Source: Deltaproteobacteria bacterium (GTDB lineage: Bacteria > Desulfobacterota > DSM-4660 > Desulfatiglandales > HGW-15). Taken from it: a DNA stretch of 64,000 bases. This document shows, piece after piece, positions 54,881 through 63,571 of the stretch (the first letter of the stretch is position 1; each line of letters starts with the position of its first letter). Location of the stretch: assembly GCA_020060215.1 (NCBI GenBank), contig JAGVAP010000087.1, positions 1-64,000 on the forward strand, read 5' to 3'. Made by a program: the position numbers and the translations under genes. Below the pieces are notes generated by a model. That model searched no databases and was not told the origin of the DNA. It saw nothing but the letters and a program-made list of their open reading frames with translations.

Positions 54881-56777
54881 ATACAAACCCATTTCCGACT
54901 ATGCGGTCATCGGCAATCTCAGGACCTTGGCGCTCATAGCCCGTGACGGCGCCATCGACTGGTGCTGTTTTCCGCATCTGGACGGGCCAAGCGTTTTTGC
55001 CGCCCTTCTGGACGCCAGGCGAGGCGGGAGGTTCAGGGTCTCCCTGTCCGGCGGCGGTAGAGGAGAGCAGCGGTATGTGACGGACACCAATATCCTCGAG
55101 ACCAGGTTCCATTCCGCCGGCGGGCGACTCACAGTGACGGACTTCATGCCCCTTTCCGGAAACATCCATGGTTGCGGCCAATCCCAAGCCCCGCAGGAGA
55201 TCCATCGTATCATACACTGCGAGGGGGAAGGGGTGGAGGTGGAGGTCGAGTGGTCCCCCCGTTTTGACTATGCGCGGGCCGCGACCTCCATCCAGAAAGG
55301 GGAAGGAGGTTGGCTGGCCATGGCGGGCGGGCAGAAGATCACCCTTTGCGGCCACGTTGGGGGCCGTATCACGGATGAGGGCTTTGGCCCTGTTCTTCGC
55401 GGCCGATTCAGGATGGCGGACGGAGAGCGCAGGGCGTTGATTACCCGCTGGGGCTCGGAGGAGTGGGGATGTATCATCTCGGATTCCATGGAGGCCATGG
55501 GTCGTACGAAGGCGGTCTGGGAAGAATGGGCGCACAAGGAGGGCCTGGTTCGGACAGAGGAGTGGACGGGCGAGTGGCTTGCCATGGTGATCCGGTCCGA
55601 GCTCGTCCTCAAGCTGCTGACGCACGCGGATACCGGCGCGATCGCCGCTGCAGCGACCACATCGCTCCCCGAAGTGGTGGGGGGAATGCGGAACTGGGAC
55701 TACCGTTTTACCTGGATTCGAGACGCTTCTCTCACCGCGCAGGCGCTGGTCTCGCTGGGACACAAGGCGGAGGCCATGGAGTTCCTGCAATGGATCGAAC
55801 GAGCTTCCGAGGCCCGGTGCGAACATGAATGGAATCCGCAGATCATGTACGGCCTTCACGGCGAGACCGACCTGCAGGAGAAGGAGCTGAGTCATCTCGA
55901 GGGGTACCGCGGCTCCCGTCCGGTCCGGCTGGGCAACGCCGCCGAGAAGCAGTTCCAGCTCGAAACTTACGGAGAGCTCCTCCACACGGGATACGAACTG
56001 GTGCGGCGCGGCGGTGAAACCGAGGGCAGCCTGCGGCTGTTTCTCAACCGGGTTGCGGACTACCTCTTGTCGGTGTGGAAAACACCGGGGCACGGGATCT
56101 GGGAGATGCGGACCCCGCCTCGCCACTTCACCTACTCCAAGGTGATGTCCTGGGTGGGCCTGGACCGGGCCATTCTGCTCTCGGAACGGTTCGGCTTCCC
56201 GGGGGACGAAAGGTGGCGGCACACACGGGAGGCCATCCGGGAGCAGGTCATGCAGCAGGGTTTTGACCCGGATCTGGGGTGTTTCGTGCAGTCCTACGAT
56301 TCACTGGAACTGGATGCCGCGAACCTGCGCATCCCGGTACTCGAGTTCCTCCCGGCCGACGACCCACGGGTGCAGGGGACGATCGACCGTACCATGGAAA
56401 GACTCCTGGAGAACGGCCTCGTCTATCGTTATCATGCGGACGACGGTCTTCCCGGGAAGGAAGGCGCCTTCGGGCTCTGCACCTTCTGGCTCGTCGACGC
56501 CCTCGCCCTTTCAAATCGCATGGAGGAGGCATGGGATGTTTTCAACGGGATCGCGGGAAGGGCCAATCACGTCGGCCTCTTCCCCGAGCAGTTCGACCCC
56601 GCCTCCGGGGAGTTCCTGGGCAACTTCCCTCAGGCATTCACCCATATCGGTCTCATCAACAGCGTGCTCTACCTTGCCCACGCGGAAGGCCGGAAGGTGC
56701 CTGAGCCGGCCCCCATCGGCACGCCGTTGCATCGCCAGCCTGCTGTGGAAATATCCGGAAGATCGACCATGGACTAG
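54864..56777 (+). CDS. Glycoside hydrolase family 15 protein (glucoamylase/trehalase-like)
   Basis: The 637-residue protein has the N-terminal GH15 beta-sandwich (IGNLRTLALIARDGAIDWCCFPHLDGPS) and the (alpha/alpha)6 catalytic part with MRNWDYRFTWIRDASLTAQAL, the family hallmark, and KVMSWVGLDRAI. It hydrolyses alpha-glucosidic links from glucans or trehalose, in the cytoplasm because no signal peptide is seen. The trehalose phosphatase at 29306 makes trehalose a reasonable substrate. ATG 54864 follows GGGAGGATACGATCG. Confidence 0.92.
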   Translation: MNSADEYKPISDYAVIGNLRTLALIARDGAIDWCCFPHLDGPSVFAALLDARRGGRFRVSLSGGGRGEQRYVTDTNILETRFHSAGGRLTVTDFMPLSGNIHGCGQSQAPQEIHRIIHCEGEGVEVEVEWSPRFDYARAATSIQKGEGGWLAMAGGQKITLCGHVGGRITDEGFGPVLRGRFRMADGERRALITRWGSEEWGCIISDSMEAMGRTKAVWEEWAHKEGLVRTEEWTGEWLAMVIRSELVLKLLTHADTGAIAAAATTSLPEVVGGMRNWDYRFTWIRDASLTAQALVSLGHKAEAMEFLQWIERASEARCEHEWNPQIMYGLHGETDLQEKELSHLEGYRGSRPVRLGNAAEKQFQLETYGELLHTGYELVRRGGETEGSLRLFLNRVADYLLSVWKTPGHGIWEMRTPPRHFTYSKVMSWVGLDRAILLSERFGFPGDERWRHTREAIREQVMQQGFDPDLGCFVQSYDSLELDAANLRIPVLEFLPADDPRVQGTIDRTMERLLENGLVYRYHADDGLPGKEGAFGLCTFWLVDALALSNRMEEAWDVFNGIAGRANHVGLFPEQFDPASGEFLGNFPQAFTHIGLINSVLYLAHAEGRKVPEPAPIGTPLHRQPAVEISGRSTMD

Positions 56778-56903
56778 TGCTATCCGGAACGACGGCGGAT
56801 GCCGGGGCGCCTTGATGGAGGCCGTATAAGGATTATCATAACGGCATAGGAAGCCTTTTTCCTGGATGCCTTCCATGCGACCCGGCGGCCCGCGAGGTGA
56901 AGG

Positions 56904-57425
56904 ATGGAGAGACAGCATGATCCGGTCGAACCCCTGATCCAGAGACTCCGATGGGTGATTCGCTTCGCAGTGCGGGTCCTGGCCGTCATCATGACCTTGG
57001 TGGTCCTTTTGGGGGTGGTGGATGTGGCCTATGTGCTGTATCAGAAGCTCGTGACGCCACCCCTTCTGATGCTGACGATCAGCGACATCCTGGACACCTT
57101 CGGGGCCTTCATGGCCGTGCTGATCGCCATCGAGATCTTCATCAACATCACCATCTATCTACGTGAGGACGTGATCCACGTGAAGATCGTCATGGCCACG
57201 GCGCTCATGGCCATAGCACGTAAGGTCATCATCCTCGATTTCAACCGCATCACACCGGATTACATATGGGCCACCGCATCCGTGGTCATTGCAATGAGTC
57301 TGGGATACTGGCTGGTGGTAAGGCTCAAGGGGGAGGAGATGGAAGGCGGGGCCGTCTCGGGTATGGAGCCCCCGCCGACCCCGCAGGCGTCCGGCGAAAA
57401 GGGGGAAAGCCCGAAAGAGCAGTGA
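56904..57425 (+). CDS. psiE: PsiE-family membrane protein
   Basis: The 173-residue protein has four helices in the PsiE arrangement, including VIMTLVVLLGVVDVAYVLYQ, FGAFMAVLIAIEIFINITIYL and VVIAMSLGYWLVVRLKG, with the charged IYLREDVIHVKIV loop. PsiE is phosphate-starvation inducible in E. coli; its role is not established. GAGGTGAAGG precedes the ATG. Confidence 0.88.
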   Translation: MERQHDPVEPLIQRLRWVIRFAVRVLAVIMTLVVLLGVVDVAYVLYQKLVTPPLLMLTISDILDTFGAFMAVLIAIEIFINITIYLREDVIHVKIVMATALMAIARKVIILDFNRITPDYIWATASVVIAMSLGYWLVVRLKGEEMEGGAVSGMEPPPTPQASGEKGESPKEQ

Positions 57426-57499
57426 GGCTCCCCCGGCGGCCCGGCCCGAGCCGGGCACCATGCGATGTCCCCCCAGAGAGACCGCCCTCGGAAGCCATG

Positions 57500-57747
57500 C
57501 TTTCGGGCTACCTGAGACCATCAGGGGGGTTGCTGGCCGGCAGGCAGGCCCTCATCGCGGTCGGCCGCCCTGCTCTTTTTCCAGCCCGGCCTCACGTACT
57601 GGAATGATGCCCATGCCCTTTTCGGAACCGCGCGCCTCCCCTGGAGGGAACGGCTGCTGATCGCCGGTGCAGGTCTTGCCGTCTTTGGACCGGTGGAGGC
57701 GGAGAAGGCCCTCCTGCGGCGGTTCCGGAGACAGCGAGAACGGTCGT
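57500..57747 (+). pseudogene. 3' remnant of a P-type cation ATPase, with a frame change
   Basis: No intact gene fits this 322-bp gap. From 57570 one frame reads LLFFQPGLTYWNDAHALFGT, then LLIAGAGLAVFGPVEAEKAL and LRR. This matches the last two helices and conserved LFGTAPL and VELEK ends of P2-type ATPases. The preceding helix (GGLLAGRQALIAVG) is in another frame from ~57526. The rest of the ATPase is absent, so this is a decayed fragment. Confidence 0.5.
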
Positions 57748-58839
57748 ATGGTGCGGCTCTTTCGAGAATGGGTGCAGAGATACCTTTCCGATCCCCAGGC
57801 GGTGGTGCTCGCACTCTTTCTGCTCCTCGGGACCGTCATCATCCTGACCATGGGGAGGATCCTCGCCCCCGTCCTGGCGGCGGTCGTCATCGCCTACATC
57901 CTCGAAGGGCTCGTCGGGGGCCTCGGTCGGCTGCGTATTCCACGGACCTTTGCGGTACTTGTCGTGTTCCTGGCCTTCATGGTCTTTCTGCTCGTCCTCC
58001 TTTTCGGCCTCCTCCCCCTGCTCTCCCGCCAGCTGGCCCAGCTCATCGGCGATCTCCCCGCCATGATCGGCTATGTCCAGAACGAGCTGATCCGTCTCCC
58101 CCAGAAATACCCGGAGTTCCTGTCGGAAGAACAGGCATCCGCCATCCTCCGGATGCTGTCATCCGAGATAGCCAGCGTCGGGCAGCAGATCCTCTCCTTT
58201 TCTCTGGCTTCGGTCCGCAGCGCGATCACCTTCCTGATCTACATCGTCATCGTCCCTTTCCTGGTCTTCTTTTTTCTGAAAGACAAGGATGCGATCCTGG
58301 GCTGGCTGCAGGGGCTCGTACAGGAAAAACATGCGCTCAGCGTGGAGGTGTGGCACGATGTGGATCGTCAAATGGGGAGGTACATCCGCGGGAAGTTCTT
58401 GGAGATCCTGATCATCTGGGCGGGGAGCGCCCTGACGTTTCACATCCTCGGCCTCGACTTTGCCATGTTGAACGGGTTCATCGTGGGCTTGTCCGTGCTG
58501 ATCCCTTATGTGGGCGCGATCGCCGCCTTTCTCCCGGTCATCCTGACGGCCTACTTCCAATGGGGATCGGGATCGGAGACGCTTTACATCATCATCGCCT
58601 ACTGGACCATACAGCTTCTGGACGGGAACGTGCTCGCGGTGCTCCTCCTCTCCGGCGTGGTCAACCTCCATCCCGTGGCCACCATCATCTCGGTGGTCGT
58701 ATTCGGGGGACTGTGGGGGCTTTGGGGGGTTTTCTTCGCCATCCCTCTGGCGACCCTCATTCAGGCGGTCTTGCGAGCATGGCCGCGCGGAAGCCCGGAC
58801 TCGGAAGCGTTCAGGGGTTCAGCGTTCAGGAATGAATGA
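57748..58839 (+). CDS. AI-2E family transporter, full length
   Basis: The 363-residue protein has the whole AI-2E/PerM layout: N-terminal helices (LALFLLLGTVIILTMGRILA), the soluble middle (LPAMIGYVQNELIRLPQKYP), FLVFFFLKDKD, and the C-terminal helices with LIPYVGAIAAFLP and LATLIQAVL. It contrasts with the deleted copy at 54155. The substrate is unknown; the family includes Na+/H+ exchangers and peptide-like exporters. ATG 57748 is inside the end of the ATPase remnant. Confidence 0.85.
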   Translation: MVRLFREWVQRYLSDPQAVVLALFLLLGTVIILTMGRILAPVLAAVVIAYILEGLVGGLGRLRIPRTFAVLVVFLAFMVFLLVLLFGLLPLLSRQLAQLIGDLPAMIGYVQNELIRLPQKYPEFLSEEQASAILRMLSSEIASVGQQILSFSLASVRSAITFLIYIVIVPFLVFFFLKDKDAILGWLQGLVQEKHALSVEVWHDVDRQMGRYIRGKFLEILIIWAGSALTFHILGLDFAMLNGFIVGLSVLIPYVGAIAAFLPVILTAYFQWGSGSETLYIIIAYWTIQLLDGNVLAVLLLSGVVNLHPVATIISVVVFGGLWGLWGVFFAIPLATLIQAVLRAWPRGSPDSEAFRGSAFRNE

Positions 58840-58922
58840 ATAACCACCAAGGATCGACGAAATGGAACATCGAAGGGGACGAACATCGAATGAAGAAACG
58901 AGGGACGCGGGACCAGAACTCT

Positions 58923-58988
58923 GGAGCAAGCTCCTGCTTGCGATTCTTTGGGCTCCGAGAAGATCGCAAGCGGAGAGCTTGCTCCTAC
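58923..58988. repeat. Two family A palindromes in inverted orientation
   Basis: The sequences ggagcaagctcctgcttgcg (58923) and gatcgcaagcggagagcttg with ctcctac (58962-58988) are oppositely oriented copies with a 16-bp spacer. They lie between convergent genes. Confidence 0.65.
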
Positions 58989-59022
58989 AGAAGAAAGCGT
59001 CTCTTATGAGATTCGAAGAAAA

Positions 59023-59964
59023 CTAGACGATCCAAACGGCGCAATCCTCCGCTTCAGCCGCGATTCGCATGGCCACGGATCCCAGCCGGAACTCCTTCGC
59101 CTGTGTAGTCCCTTTTCGGCCCATCACCAGCGTGCCGAAACCTCCTTTTCTGGTTTTCTCCAGGATGCCCTGCGACACCCTCTTGGGGCGTGCGGATTTG
59201 TGGTGCAGGAACTCAAACTTCACGCTCTTCTCGGAAAAACCCAGGTCCAGGAGCGCGTTCCTGCCGTCCTCGAAAAAATGGGTCATCTCCTCCCTCTCCT
59301 TCTCAACGACCCGCTTTTCAAGCACATCCAATTTTTGTCGCTGTTCTGCGGTCAGATCTTCCGTAAAGGGACAGCAGAAGTGATAGAAGAGAAACTCAGC
59401 CCCTTCGACTCCCTGGAGCATGGTTCCCGCATAGCGAGCCAGCTCCACCGCACTCTGAGTCTCATCCATGGAGACCAGGACTTTCCTGCTGTTCCACTTT
59501 TTTCCTTCTACGAGCCAGACAGGACGGTTTGCAGAGACCTCGAGCAGTTTGCCGGTGATGCTTCCGAACAAGGTGCTCGCAAACCATCCCATCCCCTTTT
59601 TCCCCACCACACATGCGTCGAAATCTCCTGCATCCACTTCGTGGATGATATCCCGCGCCACCCCGATTGCCTGCTGGCGATAAACGGCCGTGATACGATT
59701 TCTCTTGATCCCCCCCCTTTGAAGGACCTTTACGGCTTCGCCGATATGGGCTTTCGCCTCCTTTTCCCGCCTTTTCTGCCATGCGGAGAACTGCTTCCGG
59801 ATTGCAGGATCATGGGCCTCCTCCCGGTACAGGGGCGGAATGGCCGAAGAGACGGTGAGTACGGTGAAATGCACGTCCGATGCGCCCGAGTACAGATCAG
59901 ACAGGTAGTATGCAGACTTCAAAGCGTGTTGGGATCCATCCGTTGCAAGCAGTATTCTTCGCAT
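59023..59964 (-). CDS. Tandem universal stress protein
   Basis: The 313-residue protein has two USP domains: ~1-155 (ILLATDGSQHALKSA, then VVGKKGMGWFASTLFGSITG) and ~160-313 (VLVSMDETQSAVELARYAG, then VMGRKGTTQAKEFRLGSVA). Each half has the G-x2-G-x9-G(S/T)-like nucleotide loop, in variant form. It should bind ATP or act as a stress signal protein. ATG 59964 follows AGGAGGTTGTG. Confidence 0.9.
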   Translation of the reverse strand: MRRILLATDGSQHALKSAYYLSDLYSGASDVHFTVLTVSSAIPPLYREEAHDPAIRKQFSAWQKRREKEAKAHIGEAVKVLQRGGIKRNRITAVYRQQAIGVARDIIHEVDAGDFDACVVGKKGMGWFASTLFGSITGKLLEVSANRPVWLVEGKKWNSRKVLVSMDETQSAVELARYAGTMLQGVEGAEFLFYHFCCPFTEDLTAEQRQKLDVLEKRVVEKEREEMTHFFEDGRNALLDLGFSEKSVKFEFLHHKSARPKRVSQGILEKTRKGGFGTLVMGRKGTTQAKEFRLGSVAMRIAAEAEDCAVWIV

Positions 59965-59992
59965 CACAACCTCCTGTTTCCTAGTATTCTTT

Positions 59993-60027
59993 GCCTACTT
60001 ATATACGTAGGCTTCGAGGGGAGTCAA
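59993..60027 (-). promoter_or_regulatory. Sigma70-type promoter with inverted-repeat operator for the USP gene
   Basis: On the minus strand TTGACT (60027-60022) and TATATA (60005-60000) are 16 bp apart. A perfect inverted repeat, gcctac (59993-59998) and gtaggc (60007-60012), overlaps the -10 box. This arrangement suggests a repressor site. The start codon is 36 bp downstream. Confidence 0.6.
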
Positions 60028-60210
60028 GGCATTCGGAACAGATGCATCAGGTTACCCTTTCCTGTTCCAGCCGTAACCTCTGGGGGTTACAGCTGGGGGG
60101 TAAAGTCATCCCATGATAAAAACCTTCCTGCACAAAGGCTTAGAGGCGTCCTTCCCGGATGGAAGTGAGAAAGGAATTCAGCCCAAGCATTCCCGTCGAA
60201 TCCTAGCCCC

Positions 60211-61707
60211 TCAGGGGCAGTATTCACGGACGGCGATCAGTTTCACCCAGGCGAGCGGGCTGAAGGGTGTATCCGCAAATACACCGGCCCAGACCACGAG
60301 CGCCGCGGTCACGAGGGGCGGGACCAGGAGCATCCAATGCGTTTCCCGGCTGCCGAAGCGGTGCTCGTCCGGCCATTCCGGAGGAGGTTTTCTGAGCCAG
60401 GCACGCCACAGGATGGGCAGGAAATATGCCGCATTGAGCAGGCTGCTGGCGGTCAGGATCCATCCGACCCAGTGGGCGCCCGCCTGGTCGGCGCCAAGCT
60501 TCAGGTAGTACTTCGAGACCGCCCCCGGCAGGAGGGGCAAGCCGATCATGCCGAGCGCGGCCACGGTGAACGCCATCATGGTCAGCGGCATCCTGCGGCC
60601 CACGCCGTTCATTTCGCTGACCCGATGAACGCCCAGGGTCTCCGCAGCGTTTCCGGCGCAGAAGAACATGGTGATCTTCATAAGCCCCTGATGCACGAGG
60701 TGGACGAGGCCGCCCACGGTGGCCATCGGGCCCAGGATGGCCGTGCCCAGCACGATATAGGAGACCTGGCTGATGGTGGAGAAGGCGAGGCGCTTCTTCA
60801 CTTCGTCCTGGAACACGGCCATGAGAGAACCATAGAGGATCGTGACGCCTGCCGCGAACGACAGCGGCTGCAGAACACCGAGCACAGCGGCGTTCTCGAT
60901 GCCGAACACGTCATAGACGATCCGGACCAGCCCGAAGGCGCCGGCTTTCACCACGGCCACCGCGTGCAAAAGCGCGCTGACCGGGGCCGGCGCAATCATG
61001 GCTTTCGGCAACCACCCATGGAGCGGCACGAGGGCGGCCTTGACGCCGATCCCGAGCACGAAGAGCGCGAACAGGATCCGGAGCTCCTGTCGATGGGAGT
61101 CCAACAACCCGGCCAGCATCCCGCGTTCGGTAAAAACCACCGGCCCTGCGAGGGTGTGCAGCCACAGCGTCGCAACCAGCAGCAATGCGCCGCCGGCCAG
61201 CGTGTAGCCGAGGTAAATCTTCCCGGCCCGCAAGGACTCCTTCGAGCCCCGATGAACCACCAGCGGGTAGGTACTCACCGTGAGCAACTCATAGAAGGTC
61301 AGAAAGGTGACCAGATTCGCGGACAGGGCAATACCGGTCGTGGCCGTGACGCACAGGCTGAAGAATCCGAAGAACCGGCTCCGATGTGGGGAACCCTCCA
61401 GGTAGCCCACGGCATAGAGCGTGGTCCAGAACCACAGCACGCTGGACAGGGTGAGAAACAGGACCGAGTTGGCGTCGGCGCCGAGCGCGAAGGGGACGCC
61501 GGGCAAGAACTCGAACGAGAGCGAATACGTCCGGCCGAGATAAACGAACCTGAGCAGCACCGCCACGAGCACCAGCTTCAGGACGGCTCCCAGCAAATTG
61601 AGCCGGGTGCGCAACCGGTGATTCTCTTCCTTCAGGAAGAAGATCACCAGTCCCGTAAAAAAGGAGCTGAACAGGATCCCGAGCAGGAGCAGCGCGTGAA
61701 CGGTCAT
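60211..61707 (-). CDS. MrpD/NuoL-like proton-conducting membrane subunit
   Basis: The 498-residue, ~14-helix protein is of the complex-I antiporter family: TM5 glutamate in TFYELLTVSTYPLV, TM7 lysine in GIGVKAALVPLHGWLP, and PAPVSALLHAVAVVKAG. It pairs with the adjacent MrpD-like gene, whose stop overlaps its ATG (61704-61707). It is the last gene of the minus operon in view. Confidence 0.88.
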   Translation of the reverse strand: MTVHALLLLGILFSSFFTGLVIFFLKEENHRLRTRLNLLGAVLKLVLVAVLLRFVYLGRTYSLSFEFLPGVPFALGADANSVLFLTLSSVLWFWTTLYAVGYLEGSPHRSRFFGFFSLCVTATTGIALSANLVTFLTFYELLTVSTYPLVVHRGSKESLRAGKIYLGYTLAGGALLLVATLWLHTLAGPVVFTERGMLAGLLDSHRQELRILFALFVLGIGVKAALVPLHGWLPKAMIAPAPVSALLHAVAVVKAGAFGLVRIVYDVFGIENAAVLGVLQPLSFAAGVTILYGSLMAVFQDEVKKRLAFSTISQVSYIVLGTAILGPMATVGGLVHLVHQGLMKITMFFCAGNAAETLGVHRVSEMNGVGRRMPLTMMAFTVAALGMIGLPLLPGAVSKYYLKLGADQAGAHWVGWILTASSLLNAAYFLPILWRAWLRKPPPEWPDEHRFGSRETHWMLLVPPLVTAALVVWAGVFADTPFSPLAWVKLIAVREYCP

Positions 61708-63194
61708 TGACCCAACATCCTCGACAACGCCGGGCCGGCAACCGGCGATCCTATCCGCAGCAGCTCCACAGGCCAGGTGGCCGCCAGGCCGAAACCGACC
61801 GCCAGCAGCGCCAGGACAAGGGAGGTCCACTCCCTGACCGGCGAAATCCGGGTGAAAACGGCCGGGCTCGACTCGGCGGTGAAGGCGTGGGACAACACGC
61901 GCAGGACATATGCGGCGGCGAGGAGGCTGCCGAGCAGAATGACCGCCACCCACCACCATTGTCCCTGCGCGATCCCCGAGTTCAACAGCATCCATTTTCC
62001 GGCGAAGCCGCTGCTGGGCGGCAGCCCTGCGAGGCTCATGCCTGCAAGGGCGAAGGCAAACACGGAGATCGGCAGCACGTGCGTGATCCCGTTCATGTCC
62101 CTGATGCGGTCGTGGCCCGCGGCGTGGAGAATGTTACCTGCAACAAGAAAGATGGAAGCCTTTGCGCATGCGTGGGCGCCGAGCAGGACCAGCCCGCCGC
62201 TCCAGGCCGTGAAACCGCCCGTGTCCCCGGCGGCGAGCGGAAAGAGCAGAAAAAGGTAACCCAACTGCGCCACGGTGGAGTAAGCCACGAGCAGTTTCAG
62301 CCGAGGCTGGGTGAGAGCCTTAATGGAGCCCCACAGGATTGCCCCCGCACCCAGCGCACCGATCCACTGGGCAACGGCCGGCGTGATCAGCGCGTGGAAC
62401 CCTTCGAACCAGAGCCGGAGCAGGATGTACAATGCGCCTTTCACGACGAGGGCGGAGAGCAGTGCGCTCACCGGGGCGGGAGCATTGGCGTGGGCGGACG
62501 GCAGCCAGAAGTGCATCGGGAACAAGGCCGCTTTGGTAGCGAGTCCGATCGTCATCAGCCCAAGGGCCACCCACACGCTCGGGCCCGGTGCAACCCGGAC
62601 GGCCAGGAGCGGCAGGTCCACCGTGGCACACTGCGCGTACACCAGCCCGACCCCGAGCAGGTAGAACAGGGAAGCTCCGATGCTGACGAGCAGGTATCGC
62701 ATGGCCGCGGTGAGCGCCGGCCGTTCCCCCCCTAACGCCACCAGCATCACCGCGGAAAATCCCAGCAACTCCAGCGTGACATACAGGTTGAAGATGTCGG
62801 CTGAGAGGAACAGTCCGTTCAGACCGGTCCACAGGAAGAAAAAGAGCGGCCAGAAGTAACGCGCGCGATGGACTGCCTTGTGGTGGCGGCCGGCCGAAAA
62901 GTATTCCCAAGCGTAGACGGAGACCGCCGCCCCGATCCCTGCAGTGAGGATCAACATGAGCAGCGCCAGGCCGTCCGCTCGCAGGTCAATGCCCAGCGGC
63001 GCTCCCCACCCTCCGACCAGGTGAGTCTGGACCCCGCGCGAGAGCACTTCCCGGGAGAGGTTGAACAACCCTGATCCCACGGCGAGCGCATTGGCCACGG
63101 ACAGCCACCGGCCGCTCCTGGGAAACAGGAAGCTGAAGGCCGATGCAGCCAGCGGGCACAGGATGACCAGGGCCATGGCAGAGCTCGGCGTCAT
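61704..63194 (-). CDS. mrpD: MrpD/MnhD-like antiporter subunit
   Basis: The 496-residue membrane protein has the Mrp/complex I pattern: NLYVTLELLGFSAVMLVAL with the TM5 glutamate, GLATKAALFPMHFWLPSAH, and NAPAPVSALLSALVVKGALY. It should take part in Na+/H+ or H+ translocation. Its ATG overlaps the mrpC stop (ATGA, 63191-63194). Confidence 0.9.
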   Translation of the reverse strand: MTPSSAMALVILCPLAASAFSFLFPRSGRWLSVANALAVGSGLFNLSREVLSRGVQTHLVGGWGAPLGIDLRADGLALLMLILTAGIGAAVSVYAWEYFSAGRHHKAVHRARYFWPLFFFLWTGLNGLFLSADIFNLYVTLELLGFSAVMLVALGGERPALTAAMRYLLVSIGASLFYLLGVGLVYAQCATVDLPLLAVRVAPGPSVWVALGLMTIGLATKAALFPMHFWLPSAHANAPAPVSALLSALVVKGALYILLRLWFEGFHALITPAVAQWIGALGAGAILWGSIKALTQPRLKLLVAYSTVAQLGYLFLLFPLAAGDTGGFTAWSGGLVLLGAHACAKASIFLVAGNILHAAGHDRIRDMNGITHVLPISVFAFALAGMSLAGLPPSSGFAGKWMLLNSGIAQGQWWWVAVILLGSLLAAAYVLRVLSHAFTAESSPAVFTRISPVREWTSLVLALLAVGFGLAATWPVELLRIGSPVAGPALSRMLGQ

Positions 63195-63571
63195 GAATGG
63201 GCTTCCGCCTTGCCGGAGGGTGCAGGATCCCGGTCGGATACGCCGGATTTCGTGTCCGGCGGGTCTGGCGCAAGTTCCGTCTTGCCCGTGGCGACTTGAA
63301 CGGTATCGGCGAGGGCCAGCGCCAGTCCCGTGGCGCATACGGAGACGACAATGCCCGTAAGCACCATGGCGTGTGGGACCGGGTCGGGAACCGCACCGAC
63401 CGTCCGGGCTGCAACAGCGATATACACGAGGAATACGCCGGACCCCATCACGTTCAGGGCCATGATTCGCCTGAGCAGGTTGGCCTGGACCAGCAGCGAG
63501 TAAAAAGCAAGGCTGAAAACCAGCCCCCCCGCCAGGAGGTAAATGCGATGATCGATCTCAGGCATACTCAT
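63191..63571 (-). CDS. mrpC: MrpC/MnhC (NuoK-like) antiporter subunit
   Basis: The 126-residue protein has three helices (YLLAGGLVFSLAFYSLLVQ, LLRRIMALNVMGSGVFLVY and LTGIVVSVCATGLALALA) in the NuoK/MrpC order, with HAMVLTGIVVS as family signature. A polar tail of ~30 residues follows, longer than usual. The ATG overlaps the upstream mrpB stop (63568-63571). Confidence 0.9.
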   Translation of the reverse strand: MSMPEIDHRIYLLAGGLVFSLAFYSLLVQANLLRRIMALNVMGSGVFLVYIAVAARTVGAVPDPVPHAMVLTGIVVSVCATGLALALADTVQVATGKTELAPDPPDTKSGVSDRDPAPSGKAEAHS

